Source: Caldicellulosiruptor diazotrophicus (GTDB lineage Bacteria > Bacillota > Thermoanaerobacteria > Caldicellulosiruptorales > Caldicellulosiruptoraceae). From it: DNA of 64,000 nt. The notes below the pieces were generated by a model. That model did not search any database and had not been told where the DNA came from. It was given only the letters and a program-made list of their open reading frames with translations. The stretch is from positions 734,001-798,000 of the forward strand of contig NZ_AP024480.1 in assembly GCF_017347585.1 (NCBI RefSeq), read 5' to 3'. The position numbers and the translations under genes were made by a program. Below are positions 53,219 through 62,533 of the stretch, in pieces. Each line of letters starts with the position of its first letter. Position 1 is the first letter of the stretch.

Positions 53219-54491
53219 CGTATGTGTAATTGGTCTTGGATATGTTGGTCTTCCACTTGCTCTTTCGTTTGCAATGAAAGGTTTCAAAGTCTTTGGTGTT
53301 GATAGCAATGAAAAGTTGATTGATGAGCTTAAAAAGGGGGAAACTCACTATTTAGAAAGTTACAATGGGAAAACTATACAGGAGATTTTAAAAGAGCAGC
53401 TTGAAAATGGGAACTTTATTCCCGTGGTAAATTACAAACAGGCACTTGAAAATGTAGATAATATAATAGTCACTGTTCCAATACCTGTTTATGGCGGAAA
53501 ACCATACTTTGATTATCTCATTTCGTGTGCCAAAGAGATAAGCAAAAACTTGAGAAAAAATCAGCTAATACTTTTGCGATCAACCGTCGTTCCGGGTACA
53601 ACAAGAAATATATTTCTCCCAATATTAGAAGAAAATGGCTTGGAATGTGGAAAGGACTTCTATTTAGCCTATGCTTCTGAGAGGATTGCAGAGGGGAAGG
53701 CTTTTGAAGAGTTTGAAAATATGCCAACTGCCCTGGCGGGATTTTGTGAAAATAGCGTAAGAAGAGCTGTTGATTTGATTAAGGTGATTTGCAAGGAAGA
53801 GATAGTTATTGCATCTTCGTTTGAAGTTGTTGAGACAGCAAAGGTGATTGAGAATCTGCAAAGGGATATAAATATTGCGATGGTAAACGAGTTTGAGAGA
53901 TTTACAAAGGCGATGAACCTTGATATATTTGAGGTTATAAAGGTTGCAAACACTCACAAAAGGGTAAATCTCTTATATCCTGGACCTGGGGTTGGAGGAT
54001 TTTGCATCCCTAATGCATTTTATTACTTAGATGCAAAGGCACAGGAGCTGGGTGTTGAGCTTAAGCTTTCTAAAACGGCAAGAATGTTCAACGAAGGTAT
54101 TCCTTACTATATATCTGATCTTGTTATGAAGACTATTGAAAAGCACAAATGTTCAAAAAAGGTTGCAGTGCTTGGCATTGCAATGAAAGATTATTCTTCT
54201 GACGACAGGCTCAGCCCCGCCGTTGAAATAATTAAAATATTACAATCTCGAGGTGTTGAGGTCAAAGCATTTGACCCTGCGGTAAAAACCGAATATGATT
54301 TTAAAGTTGAGAGTTTGCAAGAAGCTTTGAAAGATACACAAATTGTTTTGATTTTAGCAAAGCAACATGGGATGGAGTTTGAAAAAATTTTTGAATATAT
54401 ACCTCCTTCTAAGGCAATAATTATTGACACTCGAAATGTGTTTTCTTACAATGATGCAAGAGAAAGAGGATTTTTACTGGAAAAGATATAA
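53211..54491 (+). CDS. UDP-glucose/UDP-ManNAc-type nucleotide-sugar dehydrogenase
   Basis: This NAD-dependent four-electron oxidase of nucleotide sugars has 426 residues. VIGLGYVGLPLALSFAMKG (6-24) is the dinucleotide fold, STVVPGTT (124-131) is conserved, and Lys211 and Glu/Asn of ETAKVIEN and Cys265 of GGFCIP supply catalysis. The usual sequence around the cysteine is GGHCIPVDPYYL; here it is GGFCIPNAFYYL, an uncommon variant that may change substrate. The C-terminal NAD-domain and DDRLSPAVEI are normal. The start is TTG at 53211. Confidence 0.87.
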   Translation: MNSVCVIGLGYVGLPLALSFAMKGFKVFGVDSNEKLIDELKKGETHYLESYNGKTIQEILKEQLENGNFIPVVNYKQALENVDNIIVTVPIPVYGGKPYFDYLISCAKEISKNLRKNQLILLRSTVVPGTTRNIFLPILEENGLECGKDFYLAYASERIAEGKAFEEFENMPTALAGFCENSVRRAVDLIKVICKEEIVIASSFEVVETAKVIENLQRDINIAMVNEFERFTKAMNLDIFEVIKVANTHKRVNLLYPGPGVGGFCIPNAFYYLDAKAQELGVELKLSKTARMFNEGIPYYISDLVMKTIEKHKCSKKVAVLGIAMKDYSSDDRLSPAVEIIKILQSRGVEVKAFDPAVKTEYDFKVESLQEALKDTQIVLILAKQHGMEFEKIFEYIPPSKAIIIDTRNVFSYNDARERGFLLEKI

Positions 54492-54494
54492 AGG

Positions 54495-54531
54495 AAAAGA
54501 GGTCATGGCAATTTGCCACGACCTCTTTTTT
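54495..54531 (+). terminator. Intrinsic terminator
   Basis: aaaagaggtcatggca (54495-54510) pairs with tgccacgacctctttt (54514-54529), followed by T. It ends the glycosyltransferase-dehydrogenase transcript. Confidence 0.88.
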
Positions 54532-54612
54532 GAATATAGACTTTCAAAATAAAATTTGGGGGGTTTTGCAGATATGATTATATAAAAATTTTTGCAAAAA
54601 TACAACATTGTC

Positions 54613-54641
54613 TTGTTATTAATATTGAGCTGTGCTATAAT
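54613..54641 (+). promoter_or_regulatory. rpsB-tsf promoter
   Basis: TTGTTA (54613-54618) and TATAAT (54636-54641) are 17 bp apart, with a TGC extension before the -10. The start would be near 54648, giving a 5' leader of about 100 nt. Confidence 0.75.
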
Positions 54642-54667
54642 ATTGTCGGCTTTGTAAAAAAGCAGAG

Positions 54668-54730
54668 TCGGAAATCTTCGGTGGAAGGCATAAAAAGCCT
54701 TCTTAATTATCCGGCTCGAAGAAAAACCGA
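54668..54730 (+). promoter_or_regulatory. Structured rpsB leader, possible S2 autoregulatory site
   Basis: Nested helices can be drawn in the rpsB 5' untranslated region: tcgg/ccga (54668-54671 with 54727-54730), tcttcg/cgaaga (54675-54680 with 54717-54722) and gaaggc/gccttc (54684-54689 with 54697-54702). Ribosomal-protein leaders commonly fold for autoregulation. I cannot match it to a known S2 leader family. Confidence 0.45.
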
Positions 54731-54749
54731 ATTGAGGGAGGTAAAAAAG

Positions 54750-55526
54750 ATGCCAGTTTTAACCATGAAACAGCTTCTTGAAGCAGGTGTGCATTTCGGT
54801 CATCAGACACGCAGATGGAATCCCAAGATGGCTGAGTACATCTTTACTGAAAGAAATGGGATTTATATTATTGACCTTCAGAAGACAGTAAAGAAAATGG
54901 ACGAAGCTTATGAGTTTGTAAAGTCTCAGGTAGCAGAAGGTAAAATTGTGCTCTTTGTTGGAACAAAAAAGCAAGCTCAAGAGACAATCAAAGAAGAGGC
55001 AGAAAGATGCGGTATGTTTTACATCAATCAACGATGGCTTGGTGGACTTTTGACCAACTTCAGAACAATAAAGACAAGAATAGAAAGGTTAAAAGAGCTT
55101 CAGCGCATGGAAGAAGACGGCACATTTGATGTTCTGCCCAAAAAAGAAGTAAATCTCTTGAGGAAAGAAAAAGAAAGACTTTTGAAGTATCTTGGTGGAA
55201 TTCAAAACATGCCACGCATTCCTGATATCCTGTACATTGTTGACCCAAGAAAAGAAAGAAATGCTGTGCTTGAGGCAAGAAAGCTTGGGATTCCAATAGT
55301 TGCGATTGTCGATACAAACTGCGACCCTGACGAGATTGATTATGTAATTCCTGGAAATGATGATGCAATCCGTGCTGTAAAGCTCATCACGTCTAAAATT
55401 GCTGATGCTGTGATTGAGGGAAGAGAAGGTGAGCAGTTTACACCTGCTACAACTTCTTCTCAAGAAGCTGACAAAGAGATTGAACAAGCTGAAATAGCAG
55501 TGGATGATAGTATAGATGAAGAGTGA
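54750..55526 (+). CDS. rpsB: 30S ribosomal protein S2
   Basis: The protein has 258 residues. The ATG at 54750 has the clear Shine-Dalgarno gggaggt and starts [20 protein letters not shown], as expected; a longer open frame from 54681 would run through the structured leader and is rejected. S2 motifs [33 protein letters not shown] and [36 protein letters not shown] are all present. The C-terminal tail is acidic. It is followed by tsf, the universal partner. Confidence 0.98.
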   Translation: MPVLTMKQLLEAGVHFGHQTRRWNPKMAEYIFTERNGIYIIDLQKTVKKMDEAYEFVKSQVAEGKIVLFVGTKKQAQETIKEEAERCGMFYINQRWLGGLLTNFRTIKTRIERLKELQRMEEDGTFDVLPKKEVNLLRKEKERLLKYLGGIQNMPRIPDILYIVDPRKERNAVLEARKLGIPIVAIVDTNCDPDEIDYVIPGNDDAIRAVKLITSKIADAVIEGREGEQFTPATTSSQEADKEIEQAEIAVDDSIDEE

Positions 55527-55562
55527 TATGTTTTCTATCAAACATTGTAGGAGGGATTTTTA

Positions 55563-56177
55563 ATGATTACTGCTGATATGGTAAAAGAACTCAGAGAAAA
55601 AACAGGTGCTGGTATGATGGACTGCAAAAAGGCTTTAGAAGATGCAGGCGGCGATATGGACAAGGCAATAGAACTTTTGAGAGAAAGAGGCCTTGCAAAG
55701 GCTGCAAAGAAGGCTTTGCGTGTTGCGGCAGAGGGTATTGTTGAAAGCTATATCCATGGTAATGGTAGAATTGGTGTTTTGGTAGAGATAAATTGTGAGA
55801 CAGACTTTGTTGCAAGGAATGAGGAGTTTAGACAATTTGCAAAGGATATTGCTATGCAGATTGCAGCAGCAAATCCAAAATATGTTTCAAGGGAAGAAGT
55901 GCCTGTTGATGTAATTGAAAAAGAAAAGGCAATTTTAAGACAGCAGGCTTTGAATGAAGGAAAGCCAGAAAATGTTGTTGACAGAATTGTTGAGGGTAGA
56001 CTTGAAAAGTTTTTTGAAGAGGTTTGCTTGCTTGAGCAGCCTTGGATTAAAAACCCTGATATGAAGATAAAAGACTTGCTAACAGAAAAAATTGCAAAAA
56101 TTGGCGAAAATATTGTTATAAGAAGATTTGCAAGATTTGAAAGAGGAGAAGGAATTGAAAAGGCTGCTTCATGTTAA
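55563..56177 (+). CDS. tsf: Elongation factor Ts (short form)
   Basis: EF-Ts exchanges GDP for GTP on EF-Tu. At 204 residues it is the short form (E. coli has 282): the UBA-like start [19 protein letters not shown] (about 5-23), the core [13 protein letters not shown] (about 77-89) and the C-terminal helix are present, but the second dimerisation repeat is missing. Short EF-Ts is known from Clostridia and Thermus. Shine-Dalgarno is aggaggg. Confidence 0.97.
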   Translation: MITADMVKELREKTGAGMMDCKKALEDAGGDMDKAIELLRERGLAKAAKKALRVAAEGIVESYIHGNGRIGVLVEINCETDFVARNEEFRQFAKDIAMQIAAANPKYVSREEVPVDVIEKEKAILRQQALNEGKPENVVDRIVEGRLEKFFEEVCLLEQPWIKNPDMKIKDLLTEKIAKIGENIVIRRFARFERGEGIEKAASC

Positions 56178-56198
56178 AATTTTAAATATGGCAGAAGG

Positions 56199-56239
56199 AG
56201 GGAACACTATTTTATTGAAAAGTGGTGTTCCCTTTTTTT
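56199..56239 (+). terminator. Intrinsic terminator after tsf
   Basis: agggaacact (56199-56208) pairs with agtggtgttccct (56221-56233), followed by ttttttt. It separates rpsB-tsf from the pyrH operon. Confidence 0.85.
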
Positions 56240-56251
56240 GAGCAAAAACTC

Positions 56252-56281
56252 TTGATATGTGAGCATCATTGTTTGTAAAAT
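56252..56281 (+). promoter_or_regulatory. Promoter of the pyrH operon
   Basis: TTGATA (56252-56257) and TAAAAT (56276-56281) are 18 bp apart. Confidence 0.55.
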
Positions 56282-56308
56282 ATTATCGTAAAGAAGGAGA
56301 AGATAAAA

Positions 56309-57028
56309 ATGGTTAAGCCAAAATACAAAAGGGTAATATTAAAATTAAGTGGTGAAGCTTTGGGCGGTGAAAAGGGTTTTGGAATTGACTGGCAGGTTGT
56401 TGAAACTATCTGTGAAGAGATTGAAAAGGTAAGGGAGCTTGGAGTGGAAGTTGCGATTGTTGTAGGTGGAGGTAACTTCTTCAGAGGAAGAAGTGCTGAA
56501 CACATAGACAGGGCAACAGCCGACTATATGGGTATGCTCGCAACTGTTATTAATTCACTTGCACTTCAGAGCGTTCTTGAAAAAAGAGGCATTCCGACAA
56601 GAGTCCAGAGCGCAATCGAGATGAGACAGATTGCAGAGCCGTACATCCGACGCCGAGCAATTCGCCACTTGGAAAAGGGCAGGGTTGTGATATTCGCATG
56701 TGGCACAGGCAATCCTTTCTTCTCAACAGACACTGCAGCAGCCTTGCGTGCTGCTGAGATTGATGCAGAGGCAATACTTCTTGCCAAAAAAGTAGACGGT
56801 GTCTATGACAGTGACCCGAAGAAAAATCCAAATGCTAAAAAGTATGACTTTATAACTTACTTAGATGTCATCAATCAGCGACTTGAGGTTATGGACTCGA
56901 CAGCAACATCTATGTGCATGGACAATGAAATTCCTATTTTGGTGTTTGAACTTGCAAAAGGAAATATTCTCAAGGCTGTGATGGGCGAAAACATAGGAAC
57001 AATTGTAAATGTAAAGGAGGCAAAGTAA
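56309..57028 (+). CDS. pyrH: Uridylate kinase (UMP kinase)
   Basis: PyrH phosphorylates UMP to UDP. At 239 residues the amino-acid-kinase fold signatures are visible: [16 protein letters not shown] (8-23), [10 protein letters not shown] (about 52-61), [33 protein letters not shown] and [19 protein letters not shown]. It is separated by only 1 nt from frr. Confidence 0.98.
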   Translation: MVKPKYKRVILKLSGEALGGEKGFGIDWQVVETICEEIEKVRELGVEVAIVVGGGNFFRGRSAEHIDRATADYMGMLATVINSLALQSVLEKRGIPTRVQSAIEMRQIAEPYIRRRAIRHLEKGRVVIFACGTGNPFFSTDTAAALRAAEIDAEAILLAKKVDGVYDSDPKKNPNAKKYDFITYLDVINQRLEVMDSTATSMCMDNEIPILVFELAKGNILKAVMGENIGTIVNVKEAK

Positions 57029-57029
57029 G

Positions 57030-57584
57030 ATGGCAGAACCTATTCAGGTTGCAGAGGAGAAAATGAAAAAGGCAATTGAGACTTTGAAAGAGGAGTTTGC
57101 TACGGTCAGGGCAGGAAGAGCAAATCCTCATATTCTGGACAAGGTGATGGTGGACTACTATGGTGTTCCAACTCCCATTCCCCAGGTTGCGAGTATTACT
57201 GTTCCTGAAGCGAGAATGATTGTTATTCAGCCATGGGAAGCAAGAATGCTCAAAGAAATTGAAAAAGCCATTCAAAAATCTGACCTTGGAGTAAATCCAA
57301 CAAATGACGGAAAAGTTATAAGACTTATTTTCCCTGAACTCACAGAAGAAAGAAGAAAAGAGCTTGTAAAACAGGTCAAAAAAATGGCTGAAGATGCAAA
57401 GGTGGCAATTAGAAACATAAGAAGAGAGGCGCTTGATGAGTACAAAAAAATGAAAAAGAACAATGAGATTACAGAAGATGACCTCAAAGACGCCGAAGAG
57501 GATGTCCAGAAGCTTCACGACAAATACATAGAGCAGATTGAGAAACTTTTGAGTGCAAAGGAAAAAGAGATTATGGAGGTATAG
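57030..57584 (+). CDS. frr: Ribosome recycling factor
   Basis: Frr releases post-termination ribosomes with EF-G. The 184-residue all-helical/beta protein has EFATVRAGRANPHILDKVMVDYYG and the C-terminal helix ending with DKYIEQIEKLLSAKEKEI. It lies directly behind pyrH, as usual in bacteria. The E. coli order rpsB-tsf-pyrH-frr is kept. Confidence 0.98.
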   Translation: MAEPIQVAEEKMKKAIETLKEEFATVRAGRANPHILDKVMVDYYGVPTPIPQVASITVPEARMIVIQPWEARMLKEIEKAIQKSDLGVNPTNDGKVIRLIFPELTEERRKELVKQVKKMAEDAKVAIRNIRREALDEYKKMKKNNEITEDDLKDAEEDVQKLHDKYIEQIEKLLSAKEKEIMEV

Positions 57585-57621
57585 ACTTTTGTTTATAACA
57601 GTGGGAAATTTTATGGGTTTG

Positions 57622-57648
57622 GCGGGGCAGCAACCCCGTTATTTTTTT
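57622..57648 (+). terminator. Intrinsic terminator-like hairpin after frr
   Basis: gcgggg (57622-57627) faces ccccg (57634-57638) across the loop cagcaa, followed by ttattttttt. It may attenuate or end transcription before uppS; the genes continue in the same direction, so some read-through is likely. Confidence 0.7.
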
Positions 57649-57676
57649 AATCAATAAAAAGGGAGTATGGAGTCAA

Positions 57677-58423
57677 ATGTTAGAATTTTTGAAGAGAGAA
57701 AAAATAAAAATAGAAAAAGAAAAGATGCCACAACATATTGCAATCATTATGGATGGAAATGGCAGGTGGGCAAGAAAGAGGGGGCTTCCGCGTTCAGCTG
57801 GGCACAGGTTTGGTGCGCAGAAGCTAAAAGAGATAGTTCTTTTTGCTGATGAGATAGGGCTAAAATATCTTACAGTTTACGCTTTTTCGACAGAAAACTG
57901 GAAAAGGCCTAAAGAGGAAGTTGAAAATCTTATGAATCTTTTGAGAGAATTCTTTGATACAGAGATAGAAAACCTCATAAACAAGACCCAGATAAGAATC
58001 AGGGTTATAGGGGATATTTCAAAGCTTGATAAAGATATTCAAGAGAGAATTGTAAGTGCTGAAGAAAAAACGAAAGACAAAAAAGGACTTTGTGTTGTAA
58101 TAGCTTTGAATTATGGCGCAAGGCAGGAGATAATAAATGCGGTAAAAAATTTGGCTTTGGACATAAAGAGTGGTAAAATTGATATCGGAGATGTTGATGA
58201 GGACCTCTTTAAAAAATATCTTTACACAAATGATATCCCTGACCCTGACCTTTTGATAAGACCAAGCGGAGAGATGAGGGTTTCAAACTTTCTTTTGTGG
58301 CAGATATCATATACAGAATTTTGGTTTTCCAATGTGCTTTGGCCGGACTTCAAAAAGGAGCACCTTTTAAAAGCTATCGAAGACTATCAAAAAAGAGAAA
58401 GAAGATTTGGTGGTGTTAAATAG
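57677..58423 (+). CDS. uppS: Isoprenyl transferase (undecaprenyl pyrophosphate synthase)
   Basis: UppS makes the C55 lipid carrier from FPP and IPP, the substrate recycled by UppP at 34.9 kb. The 248-residue cis-prenyltransferase carries IAIIMDGNGRWARKRG (about 20-35; catalytic Asp), the hydrophobic tunnel region, and the C-terminal DPDLLIRPSGEMRVSNFLLWQISYTE. The start ATG at 57677 follows gggag at a 12-nt distance. Confidence 0.97.
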   Translation: MLEFLKREKIKIEKEKMPQHIAIIMDGNGRWARKRGLPRSAGHRFGAQKLKEIVLFADEIGLKYLTVYAFSTENWKRPKEEVENLMNLLREFFDTEIENLINKTQIRIRVIGDISKLDKDIQERIVSAEEKTKDKKGLCVVIALNYGARQEIINAVKNLALDIKSGKIDIGDVDEDLFKKYLYTNDIPDPDLLIRPSGEMRVSNFLLWQISYTEFWFSNVLWPDFKKEHLLKAIEDYQKRERRFGGVK

Positions 58424-58442
58424 CCTTTTTGGAGGAAATAAA

Positions 58443-59228
58443 ATGAAACAGAGGATAATCACTGCTATCTGGGGAATAGCGTTGGTAGCTTTGGCAAACT
58501 TTCTTGGTGGTATTTGGCTGAAGATTTTTAGTGCTCTTGTTGCAGCAGTTGCTTTGTATGAATTTTATAGTTTGTTTAGAATAGAAAGATATATGTTCTA
58601 TTTGAGCATAACATTGAGTACCTTTATTATTTTTAGCAATCTTAATATTAGCAGCAAAATATTATTTTTGTTTGTTTTCCTTTTTCTACTTGCTTTAATA
58701 GAAAGCTTTAAAAACAGGATAGCTTCACAAAATATAATTTATGTAATATTTTCTTTTATTTACATAGTTTTTCCCATTTTGTTATTAGTAATGTTAAGAG
58801 AATTTGAAAATGGGAAAAAACTAATATGGGTTCCTTACCTTGTATGCTGGCTTTCAGATACTTTTGCGTATTTTGCTGGCCTTACACTTGGAAAAAGAAG
58901 AATATGGACAAGTATTAGTCCTAAAAAAAGTTTAGAAGGCTTTTTTGGAGCAATGGTTGGAGGTGTGCTTGCTGTTTGGTTTTATAAGTTTGGACTTTCT
59001 GGCAAGAATTTTGATTTATCAACCATGCTTATAAGTGCAACAGAAGGTATGATACTATCTGTTGTTGCACACACAGGCGATTTGTTTGCTTCAATGCTAA
59101 AAAGACAGCAGCAGAAAAAGGATTTTGGCTCTATTTTGCCAGGACATGGTGGTGTGCTTGACAGGTTCGACAGCTTAATCATGGTCACACCAATAATCTA
59201 TTTTCTTGCAAAATTTGGATTATTTTAA
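58443..59228 (+). CDS. cdsA: Phosphatidate cytidylyltransferase
   Basis: CdsA makes CDP-diacylglycerol, the phospholipid branch point. At 261 residues it has about eight membrane helices and the C-terminal signature KDFGSILPGHGGVLDRFDS (about 225-243). I use the ATG at 58443 with its own ggagg; a GTG at 58407 overlapping uppS is less likely. The position between uppS and dxr is standard. Confidence 0.96.
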   Translation: MKQRIITAIWGIALVALANFLGGIWLKIFSALVAAVALYEFYSLFRIERYMFYLSITLSTFIIFSNLNISSKILFLFVFLFLLALIESFKNRIASQNIIYVIFSFIYIVFPILLLVMLREFENGKKLIWVPYLVCWLSDTFAYFAGLTLGKRRIWTSISPKKSLEGFFGAMVGGVLAVWFYKFGLSGKNFDLSTMLISATEGMILSVVAHTGDLFASMLKRQQQKKDFGSILPGHGGVLDRFDSLIMVTPIIYFLAKFGLF

Positions 59229-59254
59229 TAATTGCATTTAAAGGAGCGAAGTAT

Positions 59255-60421
59255 ATGACAAGAAGCATTTGCATCCTAGGGTCAACTGGGTCTATAGGTG
59301 TTCAGACAATAGATGTTGCAAAAAGGCTTGGGATTAAAGTTGTGGGGCTTTCAACGCACAAAAATGTAGATCTTTTGATTGAACAGGCAAGAGATCTAGA
59401 CCCTGACATTTTATGTATTGGAGATGAGAAGTACTATACTTTATTAAAAGAAAATTTTCCTGATAAAATAATTGTAACAGGTCAAGAAGGGCTAATTAGT
59501 GTTGCAACATATCCAGCAGCAGATTTGATAGTAAATGCTCTTGTTGGTATATCTGGTTTAGTGCCAACAATTGAGGCTATTTTAGCAGGTAAAAGAGTTG
59601 CTCTTGCCAACAAAGAGACTCTTGTGACAGGAGGAAAGATTATAAAAAAAATTATTTCTCGAAAACAGGGGAAAGATTCTCACCCTATTCTTATTCCTGT
59701 TGATTCAGAGCACAGTGCTATTTTTCAGTGCCTGGTAGGTGAAGACAAAAAAAATGTAAAAAAGATAATTCTTACGGCATCGGGAGGGCCTTTCAGAGGG
59801 AAAAAACTCAAAGACTTACAAAGCGTCAATATAGAAGATGTGCTCAAACACCCTACATGGACCATGGGCAAAAAAATAACAGTTGACTCAGCCACCCTTA
59901 TAAATAAAGGCTTTGAAATAATAGAAGCTATGTTTTTCTTTGATAAAAAATGTGATGATATTGATGTTGTTATACATCCTCAGAGTATTATTCATTCAAT
60001 GGTTGAATTTGTTGATGGGTCTATAAAAGCACAACTATCGTATCCTGATATGCGTCTTCCGATTGAATATGCGCTTACTTTTCCCGAAAGAGGCAAAGCA
60101 GTAGCTGCGCCACTTGACCTTGTAAAGATAAAAAACCTTACATTTGAAGAGCCTGATTTTGATACATTCTTTTTGCTCAAAATTGCATATGAGTGTGCAA
60201 AAAAAGGAGAAAGTTATCCGATTGTGCTCAATGCTGTTAATGAAGAGGCTGTAAAATATTTCTTGGAAGGAAAAATTGGCTTTGTTGATATTATGAACTA
60301 TGTGGCTAAAATTATTGAAAGTCACGAGCGGCAAAAAGTGGAATCCATTAATGATATTTTGGAAATTGATATGGAGGCAAGGCAGAAATTTAAAAATCTT
60401 GTGGAAGGTGAGAAAAGCTAA
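59255..60421 (+). CDS. dxr: 1-deoxy-D-xylulose 5-phosphate reductoisomerase
   Basis: Dxr commits to the MEP isoprenoid path, converting DXP to MEP with NADPH. At 388 residues it has the NADPH loop ILGSTGSIGVQTIDV (7-21), NKETLVTGG, the metal/substrate motif PVDSEHSAIFQCL, the catalytic loop HPTWTMGKKITVDSATLINKG, and the C-terminal helical domain. The last base of the gene is the first of rseP. Confidence 0.98.
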   Translation: MTRSICILGSTGSIGVQTIDVAKRLGIKVVGLSTHKNVDLLIEQARDLDPDILCIGDEKYYTLLKENFPDKIIVTGQEGLISVATYPAADLIVNALVGISGLVPTIEAILAGKRVALANKETLVTGGKIIKKIISRKQGKDSHPILIPVDSEHSAIFQCLVGEDKKNVKKIILTASGGPFRGKKLKDLQSVNIEDVLKHPTWTMGKKITVDSATLINKGFEIIEAMFFFDKKCDDIDVVIHPQSIIHSMVEFVDGSIKAQLSYPDMRLPIEYALTFPERGKAVAAPLDLVKIKNLTFEEPDFDTFFLLKIAYECAKKGESYPIVLNAVNEEAVKYFLEGKIGFVDIMNYVAKIIESHERQKVESINDILEIDMEARQKFKNLVEGEKS

Positions 60422-61470
60422 TGAATCTTATATTGGCTTTAATTGTGCTGACAATAGTGATACTTGTTCATGAATTTGGACATTTTATTGTATGTAAACT
60501 TTCAGGTGTACTTGTTGAAGAATTTGCAATTGGTTTTGGTCCCAAACTCTTTAGCATAAAGGGAAAAGAGACGGAGTATTCTGTGAGGGCATTTTTGATA
60601 GGAGGGTATGTAAAGCCTCTTGGTGAAGACCAGGATGTTGACCATCCACAAGCACTCAACAACGCAAAGGTTCACAAAAGAATTTTGATGGTTTTGATGG
60701 GACCTGTTATGAACTTTATTCTTGCCATATTAATCATGATGGGGATTGGTTATTTTATTGGTTTTGGAACCAACACAATTGGTAGGGTAGAACCAAACAT
60801 GCCTGCATATGAGGCTGGGATAAGAAGTGGTGACAGGATTGTTGCGCTTGACAAAAATAGAGTTTATGTCTGGGACCAGGTAAGCTTTTATTTGGCTGTT
60901 CACAATATGCTCTACAAAGACAGAGAAATAGAAATAAAGATTTTAAGAGATGGCAAACAATATACTTTCAGGGTAATGCCAAAGTATGACCCGAACACAA
61001 AAACAAAACGAATAGGCGTTTCATCAAAAATATCACGTAAAAATTTATTAGATAGCATCTATTATGGGCTATTTGGAACATATGCAGAGATAAAAGAGAC
61101 CATATATAGTGTTGTGTTAATGATAACAGGAAGGGTATCGGCATCTGAGATTATGGGACCTGTTGGTATGGTAAAGACAATTGGCGAGGCTGCAAATGCC
61201 GGATTTAAACAGAGCGTGTTTAGAGGTCTTTTGAATATTCTGTGGCTTATGCAGCTGATTTCAGTAAACTTGGGTGTTATAAATCTTATACCATTTCCTG
61301 CTTTAGATGGTAGCAGACTCGTGTTTTATTTGTACGAAGCTGTGGCAAGAAAACCATTTAACAGAGAAAAAGAAGCACTTATTCACACAATTGGTTTTGT
61401 ACTTCTTCTATTTTTGTTGGTGATAGTTACCTTTAATGATATAAAGAATATTATAATGCCTGGAAGGTGA
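60421..61470 (+). CDS. rseP: RIP metalloprotease RseP (site-2 protease)
   Basis: This intramembrane zinc protease (349 residues) cleaves membrane-anchored regulators and signal peptides. The first membrane helix carries HEFGH (His17, Glu18, His21). A PDZ domain follows (about 115-195), and the second catalytic motif is LIPFPALDGSRLVF (about 281-294). In B. subtilis the homologue RasP works in sigma-W regulation. It is co-transcribed with dxr and ispG, a conserved Firmicutes order. Confidence 0.97.
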   Translation: MNLILALIVLTIVILVHEFGHFIVCKLSGVLVEEFAIGFGPKLFSIKGKETEYSVRAFLIGGYVKPLGEDQDVDHPQALNNAKVHKRILMVLMGPVMNFILAILIMMGIGYFIGFGTNTIGRVEPNMPAYEAGIRSGDRIVALDKNRVYVWDQVSFYLAVHNMLYKDREIEIKILRDGKQYTFRVMPKYDPNTKTKRIGVSSKISRKNLLDSIYYGLFGTYAEIKETIYSVVLMITGRVSASEIMGPVGMVKTIGEAANAGFKQSVFRGLLNILWLMQLISVNLGVINLIPFPALDGSRLVFYLYEAVARKPFNREKEALIHTIGFVLLLFLLVIVTFNDIKNIIMPGR

Positions 61471-61475
61471 AGTTG

Positions 61476-62513
61476 TTGACAAAAAAAGTTAGAATAGGAG
61501 AACTTTATATTGGCGGTGGTGAGCCAATTAGAATTCAGTCAATGACAAACACAAAGACAAAGGATGTTGAAGCTACAGTTGATCAAATATTGAGGCTTGA
61601 GAGTTTGGGATGTGAAATAATAAGAGTTGCTGTTCCAGATTTAGATAGTGCTAAGGCCATAAGTAAAATAAAACTGAAGATACACATTCCACTTGTTGCT
61701 GACATTCATTTTGACTATAAGCTCGCGCTTGAAGCTATTTACAATGGTGCTGACAAGATTAGAATAAATCCTGGAAATATTGGAGATGAAAAAAAAGTCC
61801 ATGAAATAGCAAAAGAGGCCAAAAGGTATGGGATTGCTATTAGAGTTGGTGCAAATTCTGGTTCGCTTCCAAAAGAGATATTGCAAAAATATAAGTCTCC
61901 TGTACCAGAGGCCATTGTGGATGCAGCAATATACCAGGTAAAACTTCTTGAAAAATACGACTTTGACAATATTGTTGTATCTGTTAAATCTTCAGATGTT
62001 TTAACTACAATTAAGAGCTATGAAATACTATCCCAAAAGCTCAGCTATCCTCTTCATGTTGGTCTTACCGAAGCAGGCACTTTTGTTGCAGGTACTGTGA
62101 AGTCGAGCATTGCAATTGGTTATCTTCTCTTGAGGGGAATTGGTGATACAATAAGAGTTTCTCTTACAGATAGTCCAGAGAAAGAGGTTATTGTGGCAAA
62201 GGAGATTTTGAAAAGTTTAAAGCTCAGAAAAGGTGTGAAGATAGTATCATGTCCCACTTGTGCAAGGTGTAATGTTGACCTTTTAAAGATTGCAGATGAG
62301 GTTGAAAAGAGAATACAAAATTTAGACTTGGACATTTCGGTTGCGATAATGGGCTGTGCAGTAAACGGCCCTGGCGAGGCAAAAGAAGCAGATGTAGGTG
62401 TGGCATGTGGAGCTGGTGAAGGACTTCTGTTTAAGAAAGGCAAGATTATAAGGAAAGTGAAAGAGAATGAGATTGTAGATGAGCTTGTAAAGGAAATCTA
62501 TTCTCTTTCTTAA
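61476..62513 (+). CDS. ispG: (E)-4-hydroxy-3-methylbut-2-enyl-diphosphate synthase (flavodoxin)
   Basis: IspG is an Fe-S enzyme in the MEP path, converting MEcPP to HMBPP. About 345 residues. The TIM-barrel half starts GGGEPIRIQSMTNTKT, and the cluster domain has CPTCARC (about 263-269) and MGCAVNGPGEA (about 299-309) with the three cysteine ligands. The start is uncertain: I favour the TTG at 61476, 5 nt after aaggtga. A GTG at 61467 overlaps the rseP stop and has no ribosome-binding site. Confidence 0.95.
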   Translation: MTKKVRIGELYIGGGEPIRIQSMTNTKTKDVEATVDQILRLESLGCEIIRVAVPDLDSAKAISKIKLKIHIPLVADIHFDYKLALEAIYNGADKIRINPGNIGDEKKVHEIAKEAKRYGIAIRVGANSGSLPKEILQKYKSPVPEAIVDAAIYQVKLLEKYDFDNIVVSVKSSDVLTTIKSYEILSQKLSYPLHVGLTEAGTFVAGTVKSSIAIGYLLLRGIGDTIRVSLTDSPEKEVIVAKEILKSLKLRKGVKIVSCPTCARCNVDLLKIADEVEKRIQNLDLDISVAIMGCAVNGPGEAKEADVGVACGAGEGLLFKKGKIIRKVKENEIVDELVKEIYSLS

Positions 62514-62533
62514 TTTTTCGATGAGGTGAAAAT

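Noticed and set aside
54681-54749. Longer frame for rpsB starting at 54681
   Set aside because: It would translate the structured leader; the ATG at 54750 has a consensus ribosome-binding site and the family start.
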